A model generated the notes under the pieces. The model made no database searches. It was not told the origin of the DNA and worked only from the letters and a program-made list of their open reading frames with translations. From Chryseobacterium gleum (lineage in GTDB: Bacteria; Bacteroidota; Bacteroidia; Flavobacteriales_F; PHOS-HE28): a stretch of 64,000 nucleotides of DNA. The translations under genes and the position numbers were made by a program. Shown piece by piece: positions 40,957 through 49,934 of this stretch. Position 1 is the first letter of the stretch, and every line of letters starts with the position of its first letter. The stretch is taken from assembly GCA_945872795.1 (NCBI GenBank), contig CAMCAZ010000005.1:1-64000 (forward strand), read 5' to 3'.

Positions 40957-42402
40957 ATGGCCGCCCAACGCCCCACCATCCGCTGCTCCACCGATGGACT
41001 TTCGCGGTCCGAGGTGATCGTCCTGCTCTTCCAGGCCTTTCGCGAACTGAAGTGGGGCGTGGAACACCTGCACCCCATGCGCGTGGTGGCGGTCACGCCA
41101 AGGTCCGCGTTCTCGTGGGGTGAAGAGGTGGTGATCGACCTTGACACCGACGGCTTCACAGCCCTGAGCAAGTTCCAACAATGGAGCATCATCTCAGGAC
41201 GCAAACGACACCAGCGCAATCTGGACCGGCTCATGGAGGCTTTTGCCCTGGCCCGGGTGAGCGTGAGCCCGGAAGTGATGGCCGCTGAACTGAAGGAACT
41301 GGAGGAGAGCGGCGTGATGGCCCAGGATGCCAGCACGGCGAAGGCCCACGAGTTCAGCTGGAAGGACATCGGTATGGCCTTCATCCCCGGCAGGAATCTT
41401 TTCGCCACGCCGCTGCTCATCGATATCAGCGTGCTGGTATACCTGCTGATGGTGGCCTCGGGCGTGCATTTCATGGAACCCGGCAGTGAGGACCTGCTGG
41501 CCTGGGGCGGCAACTGGCGTGGTGCGACCATGGCCGGGGAATGGTGGCGCCTGCTGAGCTGCTGCTTCGTACACATCGGCATCGTCCACCTGCTCTTCAA
41601 CATGTACGCCCTACTGATGGTGGGCATCCACCTGGAACCCCTTTTGGGCCGCTTCCGGGTACTTGCGCTGTATGTGATCACCGGTGTCCTGGCCAGTGTG
41701 GCCAGCTTGTGGTGGCATGACAATACGGTGAGCGCGGGTGCTTCCGGGGCCATCTTCGGGCTGTACGGCGTCTTCCTGGCCTTGCTCACCACCGACCTGT
41801 TGCACAAGGAGGTGCGCCAGCAATTGCTCTCCAGCATCGGCATCTTCGTGGTGTACAACCTGGTCTATGGCCTGCAGGGCGGCGTGGACAATGCCGCGCA
41901 CATCGGTGGGCTGGTGAGCGGGGTGGTGCTGGGCTTCGCGATGTATCCCTCACTGCGTCGACCTGAGGCAGCGACCTTGCGCTGGAGCTCCGTGCTGCTG
42001 CCGTCCGTGGCCCTGGCCGCGGTCGGTGTCTGGGCCGTTGGCTCGCTTCCGGGCGAGGACCATGTGTTCGAGGAACGGATCCAGGTCTTCAGTCGATTGG
42101 AGGATGAAGGTTTGGCAATGTTCAAGTTGGGGGACCAGGCGACGAGCGTCCAGCAGCTGGTGGTGCTGGATGAACGCAGCGCTCCGGCCTGGGACAGCGC
42201 CTTGGTGCTGTTGGAGGGTACCACCACGTTGGACCTATCACCGGCTGCAACCGAGCGTAGAACCATGCTGCTGGCCTACACCCACGAACGCATAGCGAAC
42301 ACCCGCCTGGTCCGACAAGCGCTCACCAGCCCTGACACGGATACCGACAGCCTCATCGAACGCAGCTTCGCAAGGCTCGATTCGATCGTTGGTGAGCCTT
42401 GA
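40957..42402 (+). CDS. Rhomboid-family intramembrane serine protease with N-terminal extension
   Basis: A 481-residue membrane protein. The six-helix rhomboid core spans about residues 148-330, with catalytic Ser in SAGASGAIFG (S263) and catalytic His in NAAHIGG (H315), plus WWRLLSCCFVHIGIVHLLFNMYAL. About 140 N-terminal residues form a soluble domain before the core, and a last helix near 345-365 is followed by a periplasmic or cytoplasmic tail of about 110 residues. Targets are unknown. It is divergent from the AAA ATPase. Confidence 0.9.
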   Translation: MAAQRPTIRCSTDGLSRSEVIVLLFQAFRELKWGVEHLHPMRVVAVTPRSAFSWGEEVVIDLDTDGFTALSKFQQWSIISGRKRHQRNLDRLMEAFALARVSVSPEVMAAELKELEESGVMAQDASTAKAHEFSWKDIGMAFIPGRNLFATPLLIDISVLVYLLMVASGVHFMEPGSEDLLAWGGNWRGATMAGEWWRLLSCCFVHIGIVHLLFNMYALLMVGIHLEPLLGRFRVLALYVITGVLASVASLWWHDNTVSAGASGAIFGLYGVFLALLTTDLLHKEVRQQLLSSIGIFVVYNLVYGLQGGVDNAAHIGGLVSGVVLGFAMYPSLRRPEAATLRWSSVLLPSVALAAVGVWAVGSLPGEDHVFEERIQVFSRLEDEGLAMFKLGDQATSVQQLVVLDERSAPAWDSALVLLEGTTTLDLSPAATERRTMLLAYTHERIANTRLVRQALTSPDTDTDSLIERSFARLDSIVGEP

Positions 42403-42465
42403 ATGTTGGCTCAGGACCTTGGTGTGGAACTGCTCCGCGCCGTGTGCTACCCCTAATTTGGCACC

Positions 42466-44583
42466 GTGCAGCAGGTGCTTTCCACTCCGATCGAATTCCT
42501 CAAGGGCGTCGGCCCCTTGCGGGCTGAGTTCCTGCGCAAGGACCTGAACATCCACACCTTCGGTGATCTCCTCCAGCATTATCCCTTCCGTTATGTGGAC
42601 CGTAGTGTGTTCCATCGGATCGCAGAACTGACCGAGGACCTTCAACAAGTCCAGCTGCGCGGAGTGCTGGGTCCCGTGCGCACGGTGGGGGAAAAGCAGG
42701 GACGACGGCTCACGGCCACCCTCTCCGACCCCTCGGGCAGCGTCGACCTGGTGTGGTTCAAGGGAATCCGGTGGCTGCAGGGATCCCTGAAGCCCGGCCA
42801 TGAATACGTGGTGTTCGGCAAGCCCTCGGTCTTCAAGGGGCGTTTCAACCTGGCACATCCCGAGCTGGAGCTCGCCGCCACCTGGGACGAAGGCCTGGAG
42901 GCCGCCCTGCAACCCGTATACAGCACCACCGAGAAGCTCATCGCCAAAGGGCTCACGAGCCGTTCGATCTGGAAGCTGCAGAAGACCCTGTTGCTCACCG
43001 TGGCCGGTGCCCTTCCGGAGAACCTGAGCCGCGAACTGGTGGACCTTCTCGGCGGCATCTCCCGGGAGGAGGCGATCCGCCAGATGCATGCTCCACAGGA
43101 CCAGGAACGACTGGAACTGGCCACCCGGCGCCTGAAGTTCGAGGAGCTCTTCTTCATCCAGATGCAGCTGCTCAAACAGAAGTTGCTGCTTCAGCAGAGC
43201 CTGCGGGGCAACGTGTTCACCCAAGTGGGCGAGCTTTTCAACACCTTCTACCATACACACCTGCCCTTCGACCTCACCGGCGCACAGAAGCGGGTGGTGA
43301 AGGAGATCCGCAAGGACATGGGCACGGGGCGGCAGATGAACCGCCTGGTGCAGGGCGATGTGGGCAGTGGAAAGACAGTTGTCTCGTTGCTCAGCATGCT
43401 GATCGCACTGGACAATGGGTTCCAGGCCGCGCTGATGGCCCCCACGGAGATCCTTGCGCAACAGCACTTCCATTCCATCAGCCGCATGGTGGAAGGCATG
43501 CCGGTGGTGGTGCGGCTGCTCACCGGCAATTCGCGGATAGCGGAGCGCAGGAGCATCCTCTCCGCGCTGAAGGCCGGCGAGGTGCACATCATCGTGGGTA
43601 CCCACGCGCTGCTGGAGGACCGCGTGCAGTTCCAGCGCTTGGGACTGGTGGTGATCGATGAGCAGCACCGCTTCGGCGTGGCGCAGCGCGCGCGCCTGTG
43701 GGGCAAGGCCGAGGTGCCTCCGCATGTGCTGGTGATGACCGCCACGCCCATCCCCCGCACCTTGGCCATGACGCTCTACGGAGACCTGGACACCAGCGTC
43801 ATCGATGAGCTTCCGCCGGGCCGCAAGCCGATCCGCACCGTGCATCGTTTCGATCATTCACGTAACGCCGTGTTCGCCTTCATGGAGGAGGAGATCACCA
43901 AGGGGCGCCAGGTCTACGTGGTCTATCCGCTCATTGAGGAAGGCGATCCGGAGAAGATGCGCGGATTGGAACTGAAGGACCTCACCGATGGCTTCGAGAG
44001 CATCTCCCGCCGATTTCCGCTGCCGAAGTATGCCGTGAGCATCGTGCACGGCCGCATGGACCAGGCCACGAAGGACTACGAGATGGCGCGGTTCAAGAAG
44101 GGTGAGACCAACGTCCTGGTGGCCACCACGGTGATCGAGGTGGGCGTGGACGTGCCCAACGCCAGTGTGATGGTGATCGAGAACGCGGAGCGCTTCGGCC
44201 TGTCGCAGTTGCATCAGTTGCGCGGTCGGGTGGGGCGGGGCGCCGAGCAGAGCTTCTGCATCCTGATGACCGGCGACAAGCTGGGCAACGATGCCCGGTC
44301 ACGCATCGAGACCATGGTGCGCACCAACGACGGTTTCGAGATCGCGGAGACGGACCTGCGGCTGCGCGGGCCGGGCGACCTGATGGGTACGCAGCAGAGC
44401 GGACTGCCCGAGATGCACATCGCCGACCTGGTGCAGGATGGCGCCCTGTTGCAGCAGGCCCGCCAGGTGGCCATGCGGATCCTGGACATGGACCCCGGGC
44501 TGGCCGAACCACGCCACCAGCCCATTGCGCGTGCCTTCCAGGAACGGATGAAGGACAAACCCCTGTGGGGGCGGATCAGCTGA
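42466..44583 (+). CDS. recG: ATP-dependent DNA helicase RecG
   Basis: A 705-residue branch-migration helicase that remodels stalled forks and Holliday junctions. The N-terminal wedge domain begins TPIEFLKGVGPLRAEFL. Helicase motifs are QGDVGSGKT (Walker A), MAPTEILAQQHF, VIDEQHRFGVAQR (DExH-type), VMTATPIPRTL, ATTVIEVGVDVPNAS and LRGRVGRG. It starts at GTG 42466. Full family length. Confidence 0.95.
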   Translation: MQQVLSTPIEFLKGVGPLRAEFLRKDLNIHTFGDLLQHYPFRYVDRSVFHRIAELTEDLQQVQLRGVLGPVRTVGEKQGRRLTATLSDPSGSVDLVWFKGIRWLQGSLKPGHEYVVFGKPSVFKGRFNLAHPELELAATWDEGLEAALQPVYSTTEKLIAKGLTSRSIWKLQKTLLLTVAGALPENLSRELVDLLGGISREEAIRQMHAPQDQERLELATRRLKFEELFFIQMQLLKQKLLLQQSLRGNVFTQVGELFNTFYHTHLPFDLTGAQKRVVKEIRKDMGTGRQMNRLVQGDVGSGKTVVSLLSMLIALDNGFQAALMAPTEILAQQHFHSISRMVEGMPVVVRLLTGNSRIAERRSILSALKAGEVHIIVGTHALLEDRVQFQRLGLVVIDEQHRFGVAQRARLWGKAEVPPHVLVMTATPIPRTLAMTLYGDLDTSVIDELPPGRKPIRTVHRFDHSRNAVFAFMEEEITKGRQVYVVYPLIEEGDPEKMRGLELKDLTDGFESISRRFPLPKYAVSIVHGRMDQATKDYEMARFKKGETNVLVATTVIEVGVDVPNASVMVIENAERFGLSQLHQLRGRVGRGAEQSFCILMTGDKLGNDARSRIETMVRTNDGFEIAETDLRLRGPGDLMGTQQSGLPEMHIADLVQDGALLQQARQVAMRILDMDPGLAEPRHQPIARAFQERMKDKPLWGRIS

Positions 44584-44592
44584 AGGGCCGGC

Positions 44593-45324
44593 TCAGGTGG
44601 AGAGCGCTGCCTTGCGGCGGATCTCCTCGGGGTTCAGGACATGCCATAGCGCACCGGCCGTGATCAGCGCCTGCCCCAGCCCGTAGGTGAGCATCACCGA
44701 CCACGATGCGTGGTACAAGGGGCGGGCGAAGCGGTTCGTGGCCAACAGACTGTCCGAAACAATGAACAACAGTGCACCGGCGAAGACCAGGACGAAGCTC
44801 TGCGTGTATGTGCGTCCGAAGCGCAAGGCGGCCAGCACACCCATGGCACAGATGGCGATGGCATAGATCGTCACCGGCAGTACCAAGGTCTCCTCCATGC
44901 GCGGCAGCAGGTCGCTCGCGAAGATGATCCCGTAGCCGACCACCGCGGCGGCCAACAGCGAGCCCACCAGCAATCCCTGCCCGCCCGGGGTCTCGGAGAT
45001 GTTCTGTGCAAAGGCCAGCGCGTAGCACAGCTGGGCCACCATGAAGGCGCCCAGACCGATGAGGAAGTTGAATTCGTCCACGTGCTGGAACATCAGGGCG
45101 ACATCCCCGAAGAGACTGAACAGGAGACCGGCCTGGATCAGCAGGGTGAAACGATCGCCCACACGGCGGCTGTTGAAGAAGAACCAACTGCCCAACACCA
45201 GCATCAGCAGGGGCTTGGTGGCGTACACCAGCATGCGTGTCCCTTGCACCTCGCCGATGATGTTCAGCATCAGCAAGATCCCGTAGACGCTCAGGTTCAG
45301 TACGGTGTGCTTCCGGATATCCAT
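44593..45324 (-). CDS. Lysoplasmalogenase-like protein (YhhN/TMEM86 family)
   Basis: A 243-residue protein with about eight membrane helices. The family pattern is seen in ATKPLLMLVLGSWFF, LIQAGLLFSLFGDVALMF and LVFAGALLFIVSDSLLATNRF, where the Asp residues in FGDVALM and VSDSLLA are the conserved acidic positions. TMEM86 proteins hydrolyse the vinyl-ether bond of lysoplasmalogens. The ATG at 45324 (MDIRKH) is preferred over one 18 codons upstream. It lies downstream of an alkylglycerol monooxygenase-like gene, which supports a role in ether lipids. Confidence 0.82.
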   Translation of the reverse strand: MDIRKHTVLNLSVYGILLMLNIIGEVQGTRMLVYATKPLLMLVLGSWFFFNSRRVGDRFTLLIQAGLLFSLFGDVALMFQHVDEFNFLIGLGAFMVAQLCYALAFAQNISETPGGQGLLVGSLLAAAVVGYGIIFASDLLPRMEETLVLPVTIYAIAICAMGVLAALRFGRTYTQSFVLVFAGALLFIVSDSLLATNRFARPLYHASWSVMLTYGLGQALITAGALWHVLNPEEIRRKAALST

Positions 45325-45443
45325 TATGGTCGTGGAGGCGATAGGGGTGTTGGCAGCGGCCAAGTTAAGCGGCTTCACCCCTCATGCTGTGCGGACCGAC
45401 GTCCGGGTCGGGCATGTTCACGGCCAGAACCAGGGAGCCCGGG

Positions 45444-46664
45444 TCAATGCAGCACCGGCCGGGGCAGCTGGCGGAAGAGCAGGGCCAGCGCCAGGAGCGA
45501 TGCCAGGGTGAGCACGGCGGTGACCGGGAGCAGGACGGTGGCAGGGAGCAGGTCCGTGCTTCGGAACAGGAGCAGCGCGAACAGGACCACGCGCAGCACT
45601 TCCACCATCAAGCCCCCCCGACGTCCTTCCAGCAGTAGCCCCATGGTCATCACCCAGACCACGATCAGGCCTGCGGTGGCCCACATGCGCACCGTGCCCA
45701 GGTCGTTCTGTCGGAACAGGAAGAAGGTGACCACCGCGAGCAACATTATGAACTGGGCCACCACATAGCCCGAGATGCTGCCGGATACCTCAGTGTCGAA
45801 TTTCCGGTAGGTGCTGCGGTCCTTCGCCGTGGCGCCCTGGAAACCGCCCAGTTCGCGCGGCCTCCACCCCGGTGGCTTCAGGAAGACGAGCACCTTGTCC
45901 TTCCAGTTCGAGCACCGACCGGCGAGTGCGATCAGATCACCCCAGTAATGGAAGTTGGCCTTCACGGGGTCCCAGGTGCCCAGTGTGCCGGTGATCCCGT
46001 AGGTCGGTTCCTCCTCCTCCTCCTGGTAGGTGCCGAAGAGCTTGTCCCAGATGATCAGCGTTCCCGCATGGTTGCGGTCGATGTACTTCGGGTCGCTGCC
46101 GTGGTGCACACGGTGGTGGCTCGGCGTGTTGAAGAGCCATTCCACCGGCCCCAACTTGCCCAAGGCCTTGGTATGGATCCAGAACTGGTAGAGCGTGACG
46201 AAGGCGCCCACGGTGAGGATGGTCAGGGGGTGCACACCCAGCAGGGCCACCGGGATGTAGAACCAGAAGCTGAAGAGCCCCTGCCACCAGCTCTGGCGCA
46301 GGGCCACGCTCAGGTTGTACTCCTCGCTCTGGTGGTGCACGATGTGCGCCGCCCACAGGAAGTTGATCTCGTGGCTCAGCCGGTGGAACCAGTAGTACAG
46401 CAGGTCGATGAGCAGGAAGGTGGCGATCCAGGTGAGCACCGAGTTCTCCAGCGTGGTGAGCCGCCAATGATCGTAGACCCAGAGGTAGACCGCGAAGACC
46501 AGCGTTTTGGTGAAGGCGCCCACCACCTGCGACCCGATGCCGCAGCCCATGTTCGCCACGAAATCGTTGAAGCGGTAGACCTTGCGGCCGCTCCAGGCGC
46601 TCCACGCCAGCTCGATGCCCATGAGCAGGAAGAACAGCGGGATGGACAGGGCGATGTACTCCAT
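45444..46664 (-). CDS. Sterol desaturase/fatty acid hydroxylase family protein resembling alkylglycerol monooxygenase
   Basis: A 406-residue integral membrane di-iron oxygenase. Histidine boxes are FHRLSHE, HIVHHQSEEYNLSVALRQS and SHHRVHHG, followed by AGTLIIWDKLFGTYQEE. The YNLS.ALRQS stretch, YQFWIHT..LGKLGP.EW..NTPSHHRVHHG and the WDK.FGT segment strongly recall animal AGMO (TMEM195), which cleaves the O-alkyl bond of alkylglycerols with tetrahydrobiopterin. The C-terminal about 100 residues add further helices. A promoter TAATTTTG lies 10 bp upstream. Substrate is inferred, not shown. Confidence 0.85.
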   Translation of the reverse strand: MEYIALSIPLFFLLMGIELAWSAWSGRKVYRFNDFVANMGCGIGSQVVGAFTKTLVFAVYLWVYDHWRLTTLENSVLTWIATFLLIDLLYYWFHRLSHEINFLWAAHIVHHQSEEYNLSVALRQSWWQGLFSFWFYIPVALLGVHPLTILTVGAFVTLYQFWIHTKALGKLGPVEWLFNTPSHHRVHHGSDPKYIDRNHAGTLIIWDKLFGTYQEEEEEPTYGITGTLGTWDPVKANFHYWGDLIALAGRCSNWKDKVLVFLKPPGWRPRELGGFQGATAKDRSTYRKFDTEVSGSISGYVVAQFIMLLAVVTFFLFRQNDLGTVRMWATAGLIVVWVMTMGLLLEGRRGGLMVEVLRVVLFALLLFRSTDLLPATVLLPVTAVLTLASLLALALLFRQLPRPVLH

Positions 46665-46674
46665 GGTCGAACCT

Positions 46675-46682
46675 CAAAATTA
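46675..46682 (-). promoter_or_regulatory. -7 element of the AGMO-like gene
   Basis: TAATTTTG on the minus strand is a perfect match and ends 10 bp upstream of the ATG at 46664, predicting a leader of only a few bases. Confidence 0.5.
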
Positions 46683-46734
46683 GGGCGACCGGCGGCGGTC
46701 CTGCACCAGCACCCATCGGCCCCGGGCCATTGGG

Positions 46735-46742
46735 TAACTTCG
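46735..46742 (+). promoter_or_regulatory. Candidate -7 element of pheT
   Basis: TAACTTCG, a TAnnTTCG variant, 50 bp upstream of the pheT ATG. Confidence 0.35.
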
Positions 46743-46792
46743 CCGACCGTTATTACGCCCCATCCACCTGCGCCGAGGCTTCGGCGGATATC

Positions 46793-49228
46793 ATGCGCAT
46801 CTCCTGGAACTGGCTCAAGCAGTACATCGATACGGACCTGACCCCGCAGCAGGCGGGAGCGATCCTCACCAGCACCGGCCTCGAGACAGAAAGCGTGGAG
46901 CTCCATGAGCCCATCAAGGGCATGCTTGCCGGAGTGGTGGTGGGCCATGTGCTTCAGTGCCGCAAACACCCCGATGCCGACCGACTGAGCGTGACCCTGG
47001 TCGACCTCGGGCAGGGCGAACCCGTGCAGATCGTGTGCGGCGCACCGAACGTGGCGGCCGGACAAAAGGTGCTGGTGGCCACCGTCGGTGCCAATCTGTG
47101 CATGACGGACGGCACCTGCATCATCATCAAGAAGAGCAAGATCCGCGGACAGGAGAGCCAGGGCATGATCTGCGCCGAGGATGAACTGGGGCTGGGCCAC
47201 GACCACGATGGCATCCTGGTCCTGGACCCGAGCGCCGTGGTGGGCACCCCCGCTGCGCAACAGCTGGGCCTGGTGAGCGACCATGTGCTGGAGATCGGCC
47301 TCACGCCCAATCGGACCGATGCCATGGGGCATGTGGGGGTGGCGCGCGACCTGATCGCTGCGGTCAACCATCGCGAGGGGCGTTCATTGGAATTGAAATT
47401 GCCCGATGTCTCCGCGTTCGCACAGGATGATGAGGCACGCAGCATCGTCGTCTCCGTGCAGGATGCGAAGGCCTGCCCTCGATATGCCGGGCTGACATTG
47501 ACGCAGGTGCAGGTGGGGCCATCGCCTAAGTGGCTGCAGGACAGGCTCGGGTCCATCGGCCTGAAGCCCATCAACAACGTGGTGGACGTGACCAACTACG
47601 TGCAGCACGAGCTGGGGCAGCCGTTACATGCGTTCGATGCCGATCAACTGGCCGGTGGACGCATTGTCGTGCGCATGGCCTCGGCCGCGGAACCCTTTTT
47701 GACCTTGGATGGCAAGGAGAGGAAGCTGGATGCCGGTGACCTCGTGATCGCCGATGCGAAGGATCCCGCGTGCATCGCCGGCGTGTTCGGCGGTGCGGCA
47801 AGCGGTGTCAGCGAGGCCACCACCACGGTGTTCCTGGAGAGCGCCTGCTTCGATCCCAGCACCATCCGTCGGACCGCCCGGCGCCATGGCCTGAACACCG
47901 ATGCATCCTTCCGTTTCGAACGTGGTGTGGACCCGGAGATCACCGTGTATGCGTTGAAGCGCGCGGCATTGCTGCTGAAGGAGGTCGCCGGCGCGCGCAT
48001 CAGTTCAGCCATCACGGACATCGATCACTCGCCGAAGCAACGGGTCGAGGTGCACCTGAAGTTCGCCGACCTGGAGCGGCTCGCCGGGTTGCACATCCCT
48101 GCCGATCAGGTGGTGCGTATCCTCGAACTGCTCGACTTCCGGATCCGCGAACGCAACGCTGTGGGCATCCACCTGCAGGTGCCGGCCTACCGTGTGGACG
48201 TGCGTCGCCCGGCGGATGTGATCGAGGAGGTGCTGCGGATCCATGGTTACGATCATGTGCCATTGCCCGCCCACCTGTTGCTCCCTCCCGTGCTGCAGGA
48301 TGCCCTCACCTTGGAGAGCCTTCGCCAACAGAGCGGTCAGCACCTTGCCGCCCGCGGGTTCCGGGAGGTGATGACCCCTTCGCTCGTCAACGGTGAGCGC
48401 ACGGTGCGCAGCGGTTCCCACGAAGCTGCACAGCTCGTCACCCTCGCCAATCCGCTGAGCGCCGAACTGGATGTGCTGCGCCCCACGATGCTCACCGGCA
48501 TGCTGCAGGCCATGGCCTATAATGTGAACCGCCAGCAACGCGATCTGCGCTTCTTCGAGCGGGGACGCACCTACGTGGAGGCGAAGGGCCGGACCGTGGA
48601 GACCGAGACCTTGGGCATCGCCATCACGGGAAAGCACGCGCGCGAGCGTTGGCGCAGTGTGGACCGCAAGGCCGAACTGGCCGACGTGAAGGAGGAACTG
48701 GAGGCGCTGTTCGAACGCTTGGGCGTGAACGCGCTGGCCACTTGGGAGCCCATTGAACACGCCTTGCTCGAGAACGCCCATGCCGTACAGGTCAACCGCC
48801 GTACGCTGGGCCTGATCGGCGAGGTGAGCAGGACCCACCTGAAGGTTCAGGACCTGGCCCAGTCCGTGTATTTCGCCGAAGTGGATGAGCAGGCCCTGCT
48901 CGACGTGTGCCGTGCACAGGTGATCGGCTTCAACGAGGTCTCCCGCTTCCCCAGCGTGCGTCGCGATCTGAGCCTGCTGCTGGACAAGGCCGTACGCTTC
49001 GAACAGTTGCGCAAGCTGGCCTTGAACGCCGAACGCAAACTGTTGCGCGAGGTGGATCTCTTCGATGTCTATGAAGGCGACAAGTTGCCTGCGGGAAAGA
49101 AGAGTTATGCGCTCAGTTTCATCCTCCAGGATGTGGAGAAGACCTTGACCGATGAACAGGTGGACAAGGCCATGGGCCGCATCCGCCAGGCTTTGGAGAA
49201 GGAGGTGGGCGCGGAGTTGCGCGGGTGA
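46793..49228 (+). CDS. pheT: Phenylalanine--tRNA ligase beta subunit
   Basis: An 811-residue subunit with, in order, an N-terminal domain (MRISWNWLKQYIDTDL), the EMAP/OB-type tRNA-binding domain (VVVGHVLQCRKHPDADRLSVTLVD ... VCGAPNVAAGQKV), B3/B4 editing domain (KPINNVVDVTNYVQHELGQPLHAFDAD), B5 domain, the inactive synthetase-like core and the C-terminal anticodon-binding FDX-ACB domain (EVSRFPSVRRDLSLLLDKAVRFEQL ... LTDEQVDKAMGRI). The ATG at 46793 fits the conserved start. pheS is not adjacent. Confidence 0.96.
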   Translation: MRISWNWLKQYIDTDLTPQQAGAILTSTGLETESVELHEPIKGMLAGVVVGHVLQCRKHPDADRLSVTLVDLGQGEPVQIVCGAPNVAAGQKVLVATVGANLCMTDGTCIIIKKSKIRGQESQGMICAEDELGLGHDHDGILVLDPSAVVGTPAAQQLGLVSDHVLEIGLTPNRTDAMGHVGVARDLIAAVNHREGRSLELKLPDVSAFAQDDEARSIVVSVQDAKACPRYAGLTLTQVQVGPSPKWLQDRLGSIGLKPINNVVDVTNYVQHELGQPLHAFDADQLAGGRIVVRMASAAEPFLTLDGKERKLDAGDLVIADAKDPACIAGVFGGAASGVSEATTTVFLESACFDPSTIRRTARRHGLNTDASFRFERGVDPEITVYALKRAALLLKEVAGARISSAITDIDHSPKQRVEVHLKFADLERLAGLHIPADQVVRILELLDFRIRERNAVGIHLQVPAYRVDVRRPADVIEEVLRIHGYDHVPLPAHLLLPPVLQDALTLESLRQQSGQHLAARGFREVMTPSLVNGERTVRSGSHEAAQLVTLANPLSAELDVLRPTMLTGMLQAMAYNVNRQQRDLRFFERGRTYVEAKGRTVETETLGIAITGKHARERWRSVDRKAELADVKEELEALFERLGVNALATWEPIEHALLENAHAVQVNRRTLGLIGEVSRTHLKVQDLAQSVYFAEVDEQALLDVCRAQVIGFNEVSRFPSVRRDLSLLLDKAVRFEQLRKLALNAERKLLREVDLFDVYEGDKLPAGKKSYALSFILQDVEKTLTDEQVDKAMGRIRQALEKEVGAELRG

Positions 49229-49759
49229 TCACTTCACCTGCCAACGCTGCACCGTGGCCATCGCATCGGCCTTGCCCTTCACGGCGATCAGTTCCGCACC
49301 GTCCTCGGGGTCATAGTTCAGCAGCCAGGTCACGAGGATGTCCCGCGCTGCTTCGGGCAGTTCGAGGAGGTCGTCCGCATCCACGGTACGGAGCGCCGGG
49401 TCCACGGGTAGGGCGATCAGCTTGTCGTCGCGCTCACCGGCATCGAGCAGCTCGATGATGCCGATCGCTTCCACTTCCAGCACGGTGCCGCTGGGTAAGG
49501 AGCCGCAGAGGACGAAGACATCCACCGCGTCGCCATCGCCACCCTCCTCCTTGTTCATTTTGGTGCCCGGGATGAAGCCATAGTTGGCGGGATAGGGCAG
49601 GAAGCGGATCATGCGGGGCACCCCGTTGCGCAGGTCGATAGGGAAGCTGTTCGTTGCCGGGTCGTACTGCCGTTTCTCCGCACTGCCGGCCGGGATCTCG
49701 ATCACTGCGTTCAGGATGCCGGGACGGGCCAGGGGGGCGAGGTTCTCCAAGTCGTTCAT
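49229..49759 (-). CDS. ppa: Inorganic pyrophosphatase (family I)
   Basis: A 176-residue soluble pyrophosphatase. Active-site residues are visible in VIEIPAGSAEKRQYD, PYPANYGFIPGT and the metal-binding GDGDAVDVFVL, as in the DxDxxD signature. Its stop abuts the pheT stop (TGATCA at 49226-49231). A 59-bp promoter-like repeat lies 46 bp upstream of the ATG. Confidence 0.94.
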   Translation of the reverse strand: MNDLENLAPLARPGILNAVIEIPAGSAEKRQYDPATNSFPIDLRNGVPRMIRFLPYPANYGFIPGTKMNKEEGGDGDAVDVFVLCGSLPSGTVLEVEAIGIIELLDAGERDDKLIALPVDPALRTVDADDLLELPEAARDILVTWLLNYDPEDGAELIAVKGKADAMATVQRWQVK

Positions 49760-49805
49760 GGGGGAAGGGGCCGGCTGTGATGGAGCGGTGGGGGTGGAGG
49801 TGTCG

Positions 49806-49864
49806 GTTCACTCTCATACACGGAGCCGACCGCCGCGGGGTTGGGTGCGACCGAAAATTAATCC
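49806..49864 (-). repeat. 59-bp promoter-like repeat, copy A (upstream of ppa)
   Basis: Reads on the minus strand GGATTAATTT, 8 variable bases, ACCCAACCC, 11 variable bases, GCTCCGTGTATG, one variable base, GAGTGAAC. It is aligned without gaps to copy B at 51312-51370, 45 of 59 positions identical, with differences confined almost entirely to the two spacers. The two conserved blocks are spaced like an ECF promoter (-35 CCCAACCC, -10 CGTGTATG). Confidence 0.65.
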
Positions 49865-49882
49865 ACCGGCCATCCCCGAACG

Positions 49883-49916
49883 CAGTAGCGCCCCGCATTG
49901 CTGCGAGGCGCTACTG
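49883..49916 (-). terminator. Hairpin after the type IX cargo gene
   Basis: A perfect 10-bp stem CAGTAGCGCC/GGCGCTACTG, 18 bp past the stop of the cargo gene, with a further CGCA/TGCG pairing inside the loop. There is no T run. Confidence 0.6.
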
Positions 49917-49934
49917 GAAGGATCGGACGGCGGA

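Noticed and set aside
42238..43857. 539-codon open frame on the minus strand opposite recG
   Set aside because: Shadow of recG, whose helicase motifs are unambiguous on the plus strand.
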